Assembly: GCA_030323885.1 (NCBI GenBank)
Contig: CM059196.1
Coordinates: 44,167,798 to 44,231,797, forward strand
From: Branchipolynoe longqiensis
Taxonomy: Eukaryota; Annelida; Polychaeta; Phyllodocida; Polynoidae
Reading direction: 5' to 3'
Length of the DNA stretch: 64,000 bases
Below, piece by piece: positions 10,450 to 21,546 of this stretch; positions within the stretch are counted from its first letter, which is position 1; each line of letters begins with the position of its first letter. A program made the translations under genes and the position numbers. Under the pieces are notes generated by a model, which was not told the origin of the DNA, did no database searches, and was given only the letters and a program-made list of their open reading frames with translations.

Positions 10450-10612
10450 GACGTTATGGCCGAATGAGTTAGAGGGTCCGTCTCCCGTTTTGGTATATCG
10501 TGGGTTCGAATCCTGGTCGAGTCAAACCAATTAAAAATTGATACTTGTCGCTTCCTGGCCAGACCCTCAGCATTATCAGGATAGGGCAAGGAGCAGTGGA
10601 ATGAGGAAGACC
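10450..10612 (+). mobile_element. SINE-1, 5' half
   Basis: The tRNA-like head (ATGGCCGAATGAGTTAGAGG, then GGGTTCGAATCCTGGTCGAG) is followed by the body up to GGATAGGGCAAGGAGCAGTG. The 3' domain is missing. It lies directly after the RBR stop codon and so probably forms the 3' UTR. It contains ATTAAA at 10530-10535, a possible poly(A) signal for that gene. Confidence 0.8.
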
Positions 10613-10644
10613 AGTCGTCAGCGACTGAAATATCCCCTGCTTAA

Positions 10645-10991
10645 AGTTGCATAGTCTGATGAAAACATCAAATTTTCAAAACCAAAACACTTATATAGAC
10701 ATAATTCTAAGTATTCACCTTTGATACTGGTGCACTTACTAAGCAGGTTTTGCTGCATAAAAGGCTGTAATAAGTCAATTTAATAGAACCTGTTATTACT
10801 GAAGTCTATGGTGCCAGAGTTTTAGCATGCTTGCCAAAATTAATTTAGCATGTTTTGAAGTCAAATATCTCCAAAGTTAGCCATTTAAAATATAAATTAC
10901 TTCAAACTAAAGTAATATAGACTATAATGATTAGCATAATGTATTTATCTCAGAAAATGTCAGAAATTCAAAAGCATCGGACTATGCAACT
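10645..10991. mobile_element. TTAA-target TIR element, short copy
   Basis: The inverted ends are AGTTGCATAGTCTGATG and CATCGGACTATGCAACT, flanked by TTAA on both sides (10641-10644 and 10992-10995). The same family occurs at 30.4, 33.1, 34.5 and, as a long form, 25.1-27.4 kb. It has no ORF. A TTAA target is used by Kolobok and piggyBac transposases; which one applies is not decided by the sequence. Confidence 0.85.
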
Positions 10992-10995
10992 TTAA

Positions 10996-12466
10996 ACAAC
11001 TAATGTACCAACCAAATTTTATTTAAAAATGTGATAACGACCTACTTGTTTTGTTATTAGATGTGTCAGGGAAGTATGAGTACATAGATATTTGATCCTT
11101 ATTCAAAGTGGCATGGTATACCTCGTGGAGAAAGAAAATGAACTCGGAACAGCTCTAATTTTTGTCACAGGTGGTGCATGATTCGTACCGAACTTTGCCA
11201 CTTGGTGGTGTAGTGACCTAGATTGGTCATGTGACAGTGTTGAGGTTAGTGCTCCCCAAGCACAACTTTGCTTGCTTTTTCTGTTTACATAGCCAGATAC
11301 GCGGGGGGGGGGGGGAGGGGGGAAGAGTGTTGAGGCTAGTACTCCAGCTGCTGTTTTGAAATAGTCTGAAAAAAGCACACTATTTTCAAAGCAAACTACT
11401 TATCTAGATTTGAACTTCAACTTCGATATTTGTGAACTTATTAAATATTTGGTGCTACATAAAAGGGCATAACAATTCAAGTTAATAAAACCTGTTCCTG
11501 GTGAGTTTAGACAACATCCCAAAATTAAGTTGGTGTCGTTACACTCCAAAAATCTCCTAAGTTAGTGACGGTGCTGGTATCGAGATAACTTGTCAGGGAT
11601 GTGTGGTTGGCCTGCAGTTGGGAAATACATGATAGACCGCATCTGTTATTTTTATTCGCACAATAAATCACACAATACATTTTCTTGTAATTAAAAATAA
11701 AAACCAGGAAAATGAAAACAACTCATTTTGTATTCGCCACTGACTTTTTTCTCTCTCGACTAGCAGTACTGGAGCGTACATCGTTTTGATCTTTAATTGT
11801 AAGCCCATACTCAAATCTGGCTGATAATAAGTCAATGTTGTCAGAAACATTGGGCTGACCTGACAGTTTGAACTTCATTATGCAATGTGATAACCCCAGA
11901 TTATTATTAAATATTAATTGAAAAAATTGTGACTAGAATTGCATGCATCCGAGTAATCTGCATGTTATATTGTCATGTGCCAACCTTGTGTAAATAACTA
12001 AAACAACCACAGCTGGAAACACAAGTGCTTTGCCACTGAATATAGGATCGACAATGATAAAGCATATTTAATAAAGTTCTCTCACTAGCAAGAGCCATTG
12101 TAATATGCTAAACAATAAAACCATGAGATATTAATAACTTGTTTTTGTCTTTAGTTTTTGGAAAAAGACAAATTGACGATAGACATTTTATTTACCAGAG
12201 AACGCTACCTGGACAGATTTAGATTGTTCATTACAGGTATGGTAGTGACAAAAATAATGGTTTTCAAGGACAAATTTATACCGGGGGTCCAGGGGTCCTC
12301 ATAGGCCCCATGGTGGGGGTCATGGGTCAGAAGCCCTTGTGGGGATTGGGGGGAAGCAGGTGGTAGGTATGAAGTAAGTTATGTTATATTCTACAATCCA
12401 GGCTCTTTGAAACAAAGGTCAACCCCAAACCAGAGCACTACTTTTGTATTGATCACCGCAGGCCGT
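10996..12466. other. Repeat-derived intergenic DNA
   Basis: No gene is seen. At 11370-11560 lies a diverged internal fragment of the TTAA-target family, and there is a G run at about 11301-11320. A (-) strand frame near 11.1-11.4 kb is low complexity. The rest shows no recognisable feature. Confidence 0.5.
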
Positions 12467-12915
12467 ATTCGATTAACATGACCCGGGTGTCTATGGTCAC
12501 CTGAGTTTCTAAAATTTCAAATCGAACACTGAGTGGAGTTGACAAATACATGTGCTGTGTGTAAAAGGTCCCGACCCTGGTAACCCGCCTCTTGGCTGGG
12601 GCTGACTAGGAGCGATGACGTCTCATTTGTGCTGCTACCTGTAGGATAACACCTACATGTTGTTTTAATGGTGTTTTTTTTAATAACCCAGATTAATGAA
12701 ATGGAACTGTAAGTAAATTATGCAATCATAAAATACTTTAAATCCTGCTTTGCTGAAGTTATATTGGTTAAAAAAAATTATTAAAGTTTTGGATTAAGCC
12801 ACCATTTTTTCCACCCCGAGCATAGAGAAGCGTGTTCGTTTATTCAACCCAAGTGTGTAGGATGTGCGCATGCGCCAAAAAGTGACCCAAGTTGGTTAAT
12901 CGAATATGCTCGCAG
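12467..12915. mobile_element. Degenerate TIR element
   Basis: The left end (GGCCGTATTCGATTAACATG) is complementary to the right end (GGTTAATCGAATATGC). A related shorter copy at 34268-34441 shares the ends and the internal segment GCATATTCGTTTATGCAACC-like. No ORF. Confidence 0.55.
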
Positions 12916-13230
12916 TGAACTGGTACAGAAGACAATATAATTATTAACCACAATTAAAATGATCACAAAATATCAGGTTGAAAATGCCAATCTCCAGCAT
13001 TCAACTACAGAATAACCAAAAGGATTTCGATACTCGTTGATTTTAGTAGTGGCATTTCAATTACAAACAACTGACCATCCACTGGTCCATGCACTATCCT
13101 AGCAATGCCGACCTACAAGCAAGGCCTCCAAGAGAAATTGAGCAAGGCGGAACTGGACTGATTTGGGCTCCCCAGGGTGCAGGCTGACAGGGCCCTCCGA
13201 GATTCACTGGCTCTCCCTTGGCTCTCCAGG

Positions 13231-13509
13231 GCCGCGTTCAGGGTACGCCTCCGAGACGTCTCGGGGAAATCACTGATGTCATGCTAGTCTGAATGGTAAA
13301 AGCAGTTTGTCGCCTCAAAAATGGCCGCCCCCATAGGCGGAAGTCATTTTGCAATGGAAAAGAAGCGCTCTGATTGGCTGAAACCACTGAATACAGCTGC
13401 CATTTTCAAGAAGCTTTGTGTCTCCTATCTGAAAAGGGAGACGTCTCAGAGACACCCCTTGAATGGAAATAAGCCAAAAAGCATCGCGGAGACAGACCCT
13501 GAATGCGGC
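13231..13509. mobile_element. MITE with GCCGCRTTCAGGGT ends
   Basis: The left end GCCGCGTTCAGGGTACGCC is inverted at the right as ACCCTGAATGCGGC. A second copy lies at 45968-46246. Internal sequence such as AAATGGC(C/T)GCCCC, CTGATTGGCTGAAACC and the GAGACGTCTC motifs near each end is shared by both. The small ORFs crossing it on both strands are by-products. Confidence 0.7.
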
Positions 13510-14225
13510 GCAGGCCCCAGACCGATGTACTGACTGACCCCCCTCCCCCACCAACCTCATAGGCCCTGGCGACAAGTGCCAATTTTCTAAGTCTTTTATT
13601 TTACTCGGTTGGTGACGATCAACCTCCCACATGGGAAGCGAGTGTTCTAGGCCTGCTTATCCACCTTCAACTGAACACTGCACAGATCTCGCCTTCACGA
13701 AAACTGTGCGCGTCCATTTACTAACATCCCCAATTTAGTCCACTGCTTACGTCAAAGTGCTTGTTCACCAGAAGGTGACCTCCAGGTAGGAGGAAGACGA
13801 ACGCTGACTACATATTAATCAGAGAAATGTTATCCTCCCTCAAAAAGCAAACAAAAAACGAGGAAGGAAGGAAGAAAGAAAGAAAGAAAAAGAAGGGACT
13901 TATTGAACGAATGCTTTGATTTAATATAATTCACACTGCGTCATATTAAGATATCATTGATCAATAAAATTACATGAATCAATGTTACCTTGATGTGACA
14001 CAAAATCAGTATTCCCAACCTACAATGATGGCTAATAGTAATACTTTCTTACCGTAATAATCTACCATACCTAGATATCCCCAGGGCATCTACCATGTAA
14101 TGTCTACAGCCGAAAGATGAGTGCTTCGGCGATGAAAAAGTGTATAATCTACTGGACAAACTGTTTGGGATGTCAAATTACACACTCGCCATAACAAAAC
14201 GATATGCATCGTTTAATCTATACAC
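13510..14225. other. Intergenic DNA between RBR gene and TMEM177 3' end
   Basis: It includes a purine-rich GGAA/GAAA stretch at 13860-13895. No gene is seen. Confidence 0.4.
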
Positions 14226-14231
14226 TTTATT
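14226..14231 (-). promoter_or_regulatory. TMEM177: AATAAA polyadenylation signal of TMEM177
   Basis: On the minus strand AATAAA lies 45 bp after the stop codon. This is a normal spacing for a short 3' UTR. Confidence 0.75.
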
Positions 14232-14275
14232 ACAATTCATGTACACAAACAAACCATCCACAGACGTGACCAGCA

Positions 14276-16380
14276 TCACGAGCTGCTGCTCTCAGAGTCC
14301 TCCACCGCCGCCGCCTCCCGAGCGCCAAGTTCCTCCAGGTACTTGACAAAGTAGTCCCTGCGTTCGCTGAGCATTGCGTGCGGCCGCCGCCAGGTGGCAG
14401 CCTCGTTCCCAAACGTGGTGTAGCGGCGTTCGCCCTCAGAACCGAGCAGCAGACGCAGCGCCATGTTACGCTGCAAGAGCTTCGTGTAGAACTCGGCGCC
14501 ACCCTCGGCCAGGTCCTTGCCCTGGCGGCAGACGCGCCTGTCGATCACGTGATCACGGTGGCAATAGTAGGTGTCGTCGAGCACCACGTACAGCACGTAC
14601 GCTGAGACGCCGATCAGCCCGTAGACGCTGCCGCGCGCCCAGCGTTTCAGCACGGCGCCGAACCGGAAATAGGTATTGACCCAGAAGCCAAGCATGTAGG
14701 CGGCCAGCACGAAGCCGGCCTGCAGCATCGCTTCGGTCCACACATGGTAGGTGTTGGCGTATTGCACCTCTCGCGCAATCGCAAACGCTTTCGCTTTCCC
14801 GCTGAGCACGATTGATCTTAAGAGCAGCTCGCCTCCGCGCGAGTCCCAGTCCACCAGCTGGTTGTTGACTAGGATCTGCTCCGTCTGCACCTGGTCCGGC
14901 GAGTCGTAGGCGAACGTGCCCGGCAGGCCGATGATGGCGCCTGTGTGCAGCTTGCAGGAGCCGCGGTGGCACGAGTCCTGCCCATAGACAGTGAAGAACT
15001 CGATGCCGGCCTCCTCTTCGGGCGACAGCAGAAGCGAGATCAGCACCTGAGAAGTAGATTGATTAAAACGATAAAGAAAGTTTTTATTTTATTTTAATGA
15101 AAGAATTTCCAGAAAGTTTAGTTAATCCAATATTAAATTAAGCACTAAGAGCAACCAGCTATATTTTGTGTTGTTAATTCAACCCAACCTTATTTTATTA
15201 TATGCTCCGACCTACTTCCATTTTATTTGTTTAATTTTGTTATTACACAGCGTGATTCTTGGATGCAGTCGACTTTGGAAGAGCTAGTTCAATGCAACAC
15301 TATATTATATACTGTCATCACAAAAATAAAACTATATACAATATGAACTACATGATAATCGTCATATTATGCAATGACGTCCCAAACATCCTGAGTTGAG
15401 GCCAGAACCAACTTATAACCAGTGATATAACCCTTCTCCCCCTCTCAAATCGCCCCTGAAAAAAAAGTATAATAAATAACTAAGTATAACCATCACTCTA
15501 TAACACCTGTCTGAACTAAAACATATATATACTAACCACATGGCTATAGTTGACCAAAACAATTAAAATGAATCACGCAACCATTATCTGCAAAATCCCA
15601 AATTCACTATTACCTGTAGCAACAAATCATACCCATCGTATTAATATCTCCTCACAGCTATATCAGCAAATCAATGATATAGTCTAAAGGTAAATGTCTA
15701 TTCTCCAGTCTACATGTACAAAATAAGATTTCAACCTGCTATTGTCTATATTGTTCAAACCATTTCATCATCTCATCATCTGTAAATAGTTCATATGCAC
15801 CATAATTGTTAAGGCCCGAAGACCAGCGCTTCGGTGCTGAAAAATGATATCCTTCTACTGGAACAAATGAAGAGTTCAGGCACCAAACCCTGTAAGCGCC
15901 AAACCAAAAATAGAGAAAAACATGGGAATCAAACCTTCAAAAGGGTGGGGTTTTCTCTCTCTCACATTCCTACTTTTTGGTTCATTGCTCCATAACCGTG
16001 TCTTCATAAGAAAAGTGGAATTAGTGAGAATTAAAATAATTTTCAGGTACAAATCTTTTATTTAAACTACATTTTTAGATTGGCGTTTACAGGCATTTCA
16101 CCTGAACTCTTCAAATAATTAGAACCAAAAAAAACAACAAACACGGGACAGCTTGAAATTGTTTTCAAACTGACAGCACAAGGTGCCTTACCTTCTCGGC
16201 GAGTTCTGCGGTTTTCTCGTCTAGAGGTTGTGGGTTTCCATCCCTGTACTGACCTACAACCTGACGATAGTTGCCAAGACCGAGGGTGTGTGAGTACATG
16301 GAGCACGAAGCCACAACCGCTACCCCAACCCCCATTATGGCTTGCGTGTGTGGGACCAGCCGGGCCAGGATGGCAGCCAT
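14276..16380 (-). CDS. TMEM177: Transmembrane protein 177 (two coding exons)
   Basis: The coding exons are 16380-16192 (63 codons) and 15046-14276 (256 codons plus stop), joined at GAGAAG|GTAAGG and TTCTCAG|GTGCTG in phase 0. The 319-residue product is close to the 311 of human TMEM177. Recognised blocks are GAIIGLP, LVDWDSRGGELLLRSIVLS, AKAFAIAREVQYAN and GGAEFYTKLLQRNMALRLLL, with a YTTFGN near the C-terminus. Hydrophobic segments lie at about 13-30, 167-187 and 202-221. In mammals this mitochondrial inner-membrane protein associates with COX20 and helps stabilise newly made COX2; that role is carried over from the family. The ATG at 16380 is preceded by an acceptor-like TTCCCAG (16389-16383), so translation starts two bases into this exon and the 5' UTR lies in an upstream exon. 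The Ser/Glu-rich C-terminal tail is not conserved. Confidence 0.92.
15047..16191 (-). other. TMEM177: TMEM177 coding intron
   Basis: The intron has a canonical GTAAGG donor and TTCTCAG acceptor. It is AT-rich and I see no recognisable mobile element in it. The (-) frame at 16067-16456 overlaps exon 1 out of frame and is not a gene. Confidence 0.8.
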
Positions 16381-16466
16381 TCCTGGGAACGGGACAACAC
16401 ACACGGTTAGTGAAATCGACACAACCAGTACATAAATTAAAGTTAAATGCAACCACTGCATCATAC

Positions 16467-16843
16467 CAAAGACCCTATAATACTAAGACGGCTCACTCCC
16501 TACCTCTCCCATGGTAATGTAAATTTCGCAGTGCCACCTTGTGGTGGGTTTGATCAGCCCAGCTGCTGGTTGGTGTTTCACATGTAAACACATACAATTA
16601 TATTATACATGAGATAGGTAAGTATGAATACACATCAATATGAAATTGCTATGAACAAATACACGTCATCATCAGCATCATCATCACACATCCTTCACAT
16701 TCATATATACATTTATACATATAATATAGCAACTGTTTAACCAAGAGAACAGCCAGCACACCAAGTGGTGGGTTTGATCATTTTGATTACACAGTACAGG
16801 CTGAGTGAGCCGTCTTAGTATTATTAGTATTATAGGGTCTTTG
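16467..16843. mobile_element. hAT-like MITE with 7-bp target duplication
   Basis: The inverted ends CAAAGACCCTATAATACTAA and its complement extend over about 32 bp, into a GACGGCTCAC motif. ATCATAC is repeated exactly on both sides (16460-16466 and 16844-16850). Other copies are 48420-49060 (flanked by gctgttc/actgttc) and 54047-54415 (left end lost). The target-duplication length and CA start suggest hAT. It lies in the 5' UTR intron of TMEM177. Confidence 0.8.
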
Positions 16844-16873
16844 ATCATACAGAGATGAAAGTGGTATCCGACA

Positions 16874-17195
16874 CACCAACGGGATGGCCGAATGATCTGA
16901 GCTGAGCGTCCGTCTCCCGCTTTGGTAGATCGTGGGTTTTGAACCCACGAGTGTATACTTATTACTTGTCACTTCCTAGCCAGGCGCTCAGCATTATTAG
17001 GATAGGGCAAGGACTGGTTGGCTCAGTGTCAGAATAATGTGACTGAGTGGGATATCAGGTCATTATGCTAGCAGCCTGATCTCCCAGTGGGGCAGCACTA
17101 TAAAGTCGCCACGAGTGCGCAGTCACAAGTCAGTACCAGTCCTGACATCACCTTATATGTTGCCAGGACGTAAGACCCCAACAACCAACCAAACT
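16874..17195 (+). mobile_element. SINE-1, full length with target duplication
   Basis: The tRNA-like head has box-A-like GGATGGCCGAATGATCTGAG and a box-B-like GTGGGTTTTGAACCC. The body (CAGCATTATTAGGATAGGGC, CAGTGGGGCAGCACTATAAA) and the tail TTGCCAGGACGTAAG follow, then CAAC repeats. GTATCCGACA is repeated at 16864-16873 and 17196-17205, which proves retroposition. The shared tail of all copies suggests that a LINE recognising it supplies the enzyme. Confidence 0.88.
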
Positions 17196-17205
17196 GTATC
17201 CGACA

Positions 17206-17541
17206 AAAAGCGTGGAAATCGGGCTGAGACCAACAGCAAATTTCAGCGAAAACGCGGATTCCTCCCACCTCCCCCCATAAGATTGGCACCGTCAGGGAAT
17301 CGCAGAAACATGCCAGAAGTTATCCTTCTGTTGTCCTTATTGTGACTGTTATATCCCCCATGCCGATCTCCTTTAAAAAAAAGAAGAGTTTTATGTTCTA
17401 GCAACATCTAAGGTCATATAAGAATGGGATTCGACCGAACCAATTACTGTCATATATATATTGGTGGCATTTTGTGAAGTTAATCCGCGAATACCTAACA
17501 TCGCGGAAATTCGCGGAACCCCGGAGATCTTTCATCCTTGA
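17206..17541. mobile_element. Degenerate MITE of the CAGGGAYGAAAG family
   Basis: The right end (CCGGAGATCTTTCATCCTTG) and the internal GTCAGGGAATCGCAGAAAC match, in reverse orientation, the copies at 26949-27144 and 46369-46683. A minus-strand SINE-1 tail (CAACATCTAAGGTCATAT) is embedded at about 17400-17425. The left end is not clear. Confidence 0.5.
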
Positions 17542-17790
17542 CATACCTGAAAGACTGTGTAGTAGTCTGAACACCGTGGGCCATTACAACTGGAAGGATC
17601 TCATGTTACAATATCAATTTTCATTCTGTATTAAAGACAAATTTCGTTTAAGGTAAATCACAAAATCTTAAACTGTGAATATCTAGAAAAGTAAACAAGA
17701 TAGAACCTTGTTTTTGTGTGTGTGTGTTATTCTGCATTTGACTTACACTGTGCAATTACCCCTAATTAAATGCCCAGCTTAAAGCTATAA

Positions 17791-18463
17791 AGGGGCTGTC
17801 ACATTAGGTTTTTTTTGCGGGAGCGTACGGCGGCGTAGGCGCGTTACGTCATATACGTCGGCATACGCCATCATGTGCCGGCGTATGCCATCGTACGCCG
17901 CCATACGCTTTCTCACATCCGTCCGTCCAAATTATTTTGTGCATGCTAAAAAATCTCGACCTACGGGAGCGTATGGTTCATACGCTACTCATACACCGGC
18001 ACATGCTCCTCGTACGCTAGGGGTATGCCGGCGTATGCTACTCGTATGCTCAACTTGTGTCACAGGTGTATCTCTGGCGTATGAAGCATACGCAGAACCT
18101 ACGAGTTGCGTATGGGAGTGTATTCGTAGCGTATGGCGGCGTATGCCCGACCTATGGTCTCGGTATATAAAGGCGATGCACTATATACCCAGGAGCCACC
18201 AGGTGGCGGACTGAGGAGAGATAACATAGGTCTCGCATACGCTTCACATACGCTCCACATGCCAATCAAAACTGTCAAAAAATGTCACAGTACGCTCTCA
18301 AAGTCTCATACGCTCCTCGTGCCCTCCTCATAGGTTACGCATATGCTCAAAAACACCCGAGATGTCACCAAAGGTCACGATATGTCGTCCCGCACATTTT
18401 TTCCCCATTTTCGACGTAGGTTTTCAATACGCTCCCACCATACGCCGTAATGTGACAGGGCCA
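17791..18463. mobile_element. TTA/TAA-type TIR element packed with GTATGC/GTACGC words
   Basis: The ends AGGGGCTGTCACATTA and TAATGTGACAGGGCCA are inverted, with TAA on both sides (17788-17790 and 18464-18466). The interior contains dozens of near-palindromic variants of GCGTAYG/CRTACGC. It lies in the TMEM177 5' UTR intron. The open frame 17873-18214 is a by-product of the repeated words. Confidence 0.8.
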
Positions 18464-18615
18464 TAACAAAATGACTGCTTGTTCCGACTGTGACATAATA
18501 TATTAACATGAAGCTTGCGCATGCGCAGCCTACTCATTTGTTTACAAGACAATGACACTAGGAAACATATATCAATTGAATTACATAGATAAAATGGAGA
18601 TACAAAATTCACATT
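18464..18615. other. Unassigned sequence
   Basis: Nothing recognised between the TIR element and the LINE remnant. Confidence 0.3.
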
Positions 18616-19930
18616 TTAAGATAATTTTTGTACATGAATATTCCGTATTTGAGAAAAATATTGAAATTCTAGAAATATTAACCATGGTATTGCACACAGT
18701 ACTAAGAATATGTTACCGTGGTTCAGGGAATCCCTCCACATTATATACAGTGGGTAGGAAAGGTATTGCTTACAGTGTTTTAGTAGGATGGCAGGGAACC
18801 CATCTGGTCCAACAGATGAGTTTAGATTTAGTTTGTCCATTGCCTTTTCTATTTCTTCTGGGCTGAAGTTGATATCCATAAGGGTTGGCTTGCTTTGGTC
18901 TACTTGGTAGAGGAACTGTTTTGGTTGGTTTATTATTTGTTATTCTAGTGGGCTACTGAAGACACTTTCGTACTTCTGTTTCAGAATGCCTGCCATCTCT
19001 CCAGGATCTTGGACTATGTCACCATTCTTATTCTGGAGTGGTCCTATTGTTGTTCTGGCCTGGGAGTATTTTGATCATAGCTATAAAAATACTTTGGATT
19101 CATCTTGATATTGCTTATGGCCTGTCCCTCCTCTCCTTTGCATTCTTCATCATAGCTTTCCCTTAATTTAGTTTCTATGGAGTGAATTTTCTTTAAAAGA
19201 TTGTACTGAGTTGTTGATTGGTTGTTTGTCCTCCTTTGAAGCTTTGTTCTCTTTCTCATTAGAATCTTTCTATGTTGTTGGTGTTGGTAGACAGGAAGTG
19301 TGAACACTTATTTGTCTGTCATTTTTGCTTGAGTGCAAGTAATTAGCAACACAAGGAATAAGTGGTCAAATTTCCCTGGATCATCAGCCCATGCTTTTTC
19401 TAATCTGTTCTTGAATGAATTTATTGAGCCGGCATCTATAACATTTTGTGGGAGACTATTCCATATATTTATGATCCTGTTTGAGAAATTGTGTTGCCTT
19501 AATTTTGAAACGGCTCTGGGTTTTACTAGTTTGAGAGTATGGCCCCGGCTAGCTTCTCTTTTATTCAAGGTGAAAAATTGGTTCATATCTATTTCATCAA
19601 AACCTTTCATAATTTTAAATACTTCAATTATGTCACTTCTTTTCCTTCTGTAGGAAAGGGTAGGAAGTTTCAATTTCCTGAGCCTTTCTGTCACATGGAA
19701 TTGTTTGTTTCATAGCTTTAAGTTTCTTTGTTGGTACAAACTTGGTATACAATTCTTCAATTTCCACTGAGGTAGATAGACATCCCAGTTTATGTCACAA
19801 AGTTTGTTGTTTATTTGTATCCAATCTGCTTTGTGATAATTATAGGCACTGAGTTTGGGTATTTCTCTGTATCGTGGTTGTATCGCCACACTTCCGTTTA
19901 GCATGACATCAGTGCATACCCTCTATACAA
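18616..19930 (-). mobile_element. LINE remnant (CR1/L2/Jockey-like), rearranged
   Basis: Minus-strand frames match parts of a LINE ORF2. 19904-19710 (YNYHKADWIQINNKL) is from the end of the endonuclease region. 19307-19044 lies between endonuclease and RT. 18879-18616 (FSPEEIEKAMDKLNLNSSVG, then GPDGFP) is the start of RT. Between the first two sits 19694-19308, which is instead the RT C-terminus (RRKRSDIIEVFKIMKGF, NIWNSLPQNVIDAGSINSFK) plus a 3' UTR. The copy is broken by stops and out of order, and is inactive. Confidence 0.7.
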
Positions 19931-20732
19931 AGGTGAGGATGAAGGTAGTTACAATAGACCCATAGATATACTCATTATGCAATGAGAAATTTCTATAACC
20001 TTTCTGAATCACTAATGTATTCATTTACTTTTATTATAATGATGTAAATCCTCCAAGTCACTCACTCACTTTCATTTTAATGGGTGGAATCGACAGAGCA
20101 GATAGTCATCTACTTACACTGAAAAATCTGTGAGATATATAGATTATTAAGCAAGTTAGAACAAAAATTGACTAAAAATCTACACACTTGTAATGCTAAA
20201 GCATTAAAACAAAGGCAGAAAATTACCCCTCACCACTGAAATTTAAATAGCTCTAGCACCCTTAATAATCAACCGATTGACATGATTGTTGGATTTTCTT
20301 ATATCAATATATGGTTTTCAAAGCTTGTTCCATCAATGACTTTTCAGATTGGTGGCACAGACCACAGTGTGGTTTGATAATCTTTTCCACATTGCCATTG
20401 CTACTAGATACAAGATTCAACCCGTATGTTCAGAAGGATGTGTCGCTTAGAACAGTTCCGGCAATGCACATCATTAAATGCAAGAATAACACACAGAGTG
20501 CATCACCTTATTACACCTACACTTACGTATTCTAAAAAGAGAGGCCACAGTCACAGAGCCTCAGACTCAGAGGATGATCATCGACATAGTTTGTCGGCAA
20601 GATAGTTGTGAGCGATAATACAGGTATTTTTCAAACTACAGTAATATAGCACATATAACAAATGCAAAAATGACAAAAAATGATCGGCACAACTAACAGT
20701 AACACACAGTACTAGTACATATACACATTTAC
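19931..20732 (-). other. TMEM177 5' UTR intron, no other feature recognised
   Basis: This is AT-rich sequence without recognisable repeats or coding exons. It ends at the splice-donor-like CAG|GTAAAT on the minus strand (20733|20732). Confidence 0.4.
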
Positions 20733-20812
20733 CTGCTATTTGAAGCAAAACTAAACAAATGTAAATAGTAAGAAGAGACGACCTTCCAGTGTTGCACACT
20801 ACCGGAAGTGGC
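20733..20812 (-). other. TMEM177: Probable 5' non-coding exon of TMEM177
   Basis: Reading the minus strand, CTTCAAATAGCAG|GTAAATG gives a good donor at 20733/20732. It would splice to the acceptor 2 bp before the TMEM177 ATG (TTCCCAG|GAATGG at 16383/16382), removing 4350 bp. No ATG is present in the exon. The upstream border is uncertain and is set by the ETS-type motif at 20802-20810. Confidence 0.5.
20802..20810 (+). promoter_or_regulatory. ETS/NRF-2 type site CCGGAAGTG
   Basis: A perfect ETS-family core lies at the upstream edge of the inferred TMEM177 first exon. GABP (NRF-2) sites of this form are common near start sites of nuclear genes for mitochondrial proteins, which fits the gene. 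Use in this species is inferred. Confidence 0.45.
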
Positions 20813-21546
20813 ACTCTCGTCACTCTACGGAACAGATAATATATTTAATTGAAATAGTCACACCAGGATTTATAATATTAGTTTCAAGAAAGCCCATAAT
20901 TCGGAATCTTGATTATTTTGATAAAAGAAAAATGCTCTTCAATGCCCTTGTATCACCATTATGTCACCGCATCTTTTCATTAACTGATTCTGCATGGAAA
21001 GTGATAGCCTGAATATATCATATTCGAACTTTACACATTCAATTAATAGGAATGTTTGATGGGTTTTGTGCATTGTTATTAAGAATAATTAATGTCTTGA
21101 AATAGGATACTGTTGATTGATTACTGATTGATGCCATGCCAACAACAAGGGCCCTATTCTATCACTCTTGTTAATCACATTCACACACCTACATTGGAAG
21201 TTACACAACATTCCAAAATAGTCAGATATGTTTCAATTGACATCGAAAATGATCTCTGGTGCAATTATTAAGTAGCTAAGTATGTGTCATTAACATCAAC
21301 ATTTAACTGACAGAACATAACTAAAATTACAGGATGATCGGGATCCGTACAGCCCATTTGTTCTCATGAACTCTATAATTTGTTTGTGTTCTACGTTGGG
21401 AAAGAGATCTTGTAAGTTGTATCCTATCTATATTCAACTGGCATTGATGAAAGGCCGTGAAATCTGCATATGCGAGAAGAGTGTGTTGTGGACACTGACA
21501 CCTCATTATATTATATATGGCATAGTTAATCTGTAAGTTAATGCAC

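Noticed and set aside
14374..14972. Plus-strand and alternative minus-strand frames over TMEM177 exon 2
   Set aside because: GC-rich coding DNA opens other frames; the TMEM177 frame alone matches a known family and splices correctly.
17873..18214. 113-codon frame
   Set aside because: By-product of the GTATGC/GTACGC word swarm in a TTA-type MITE.
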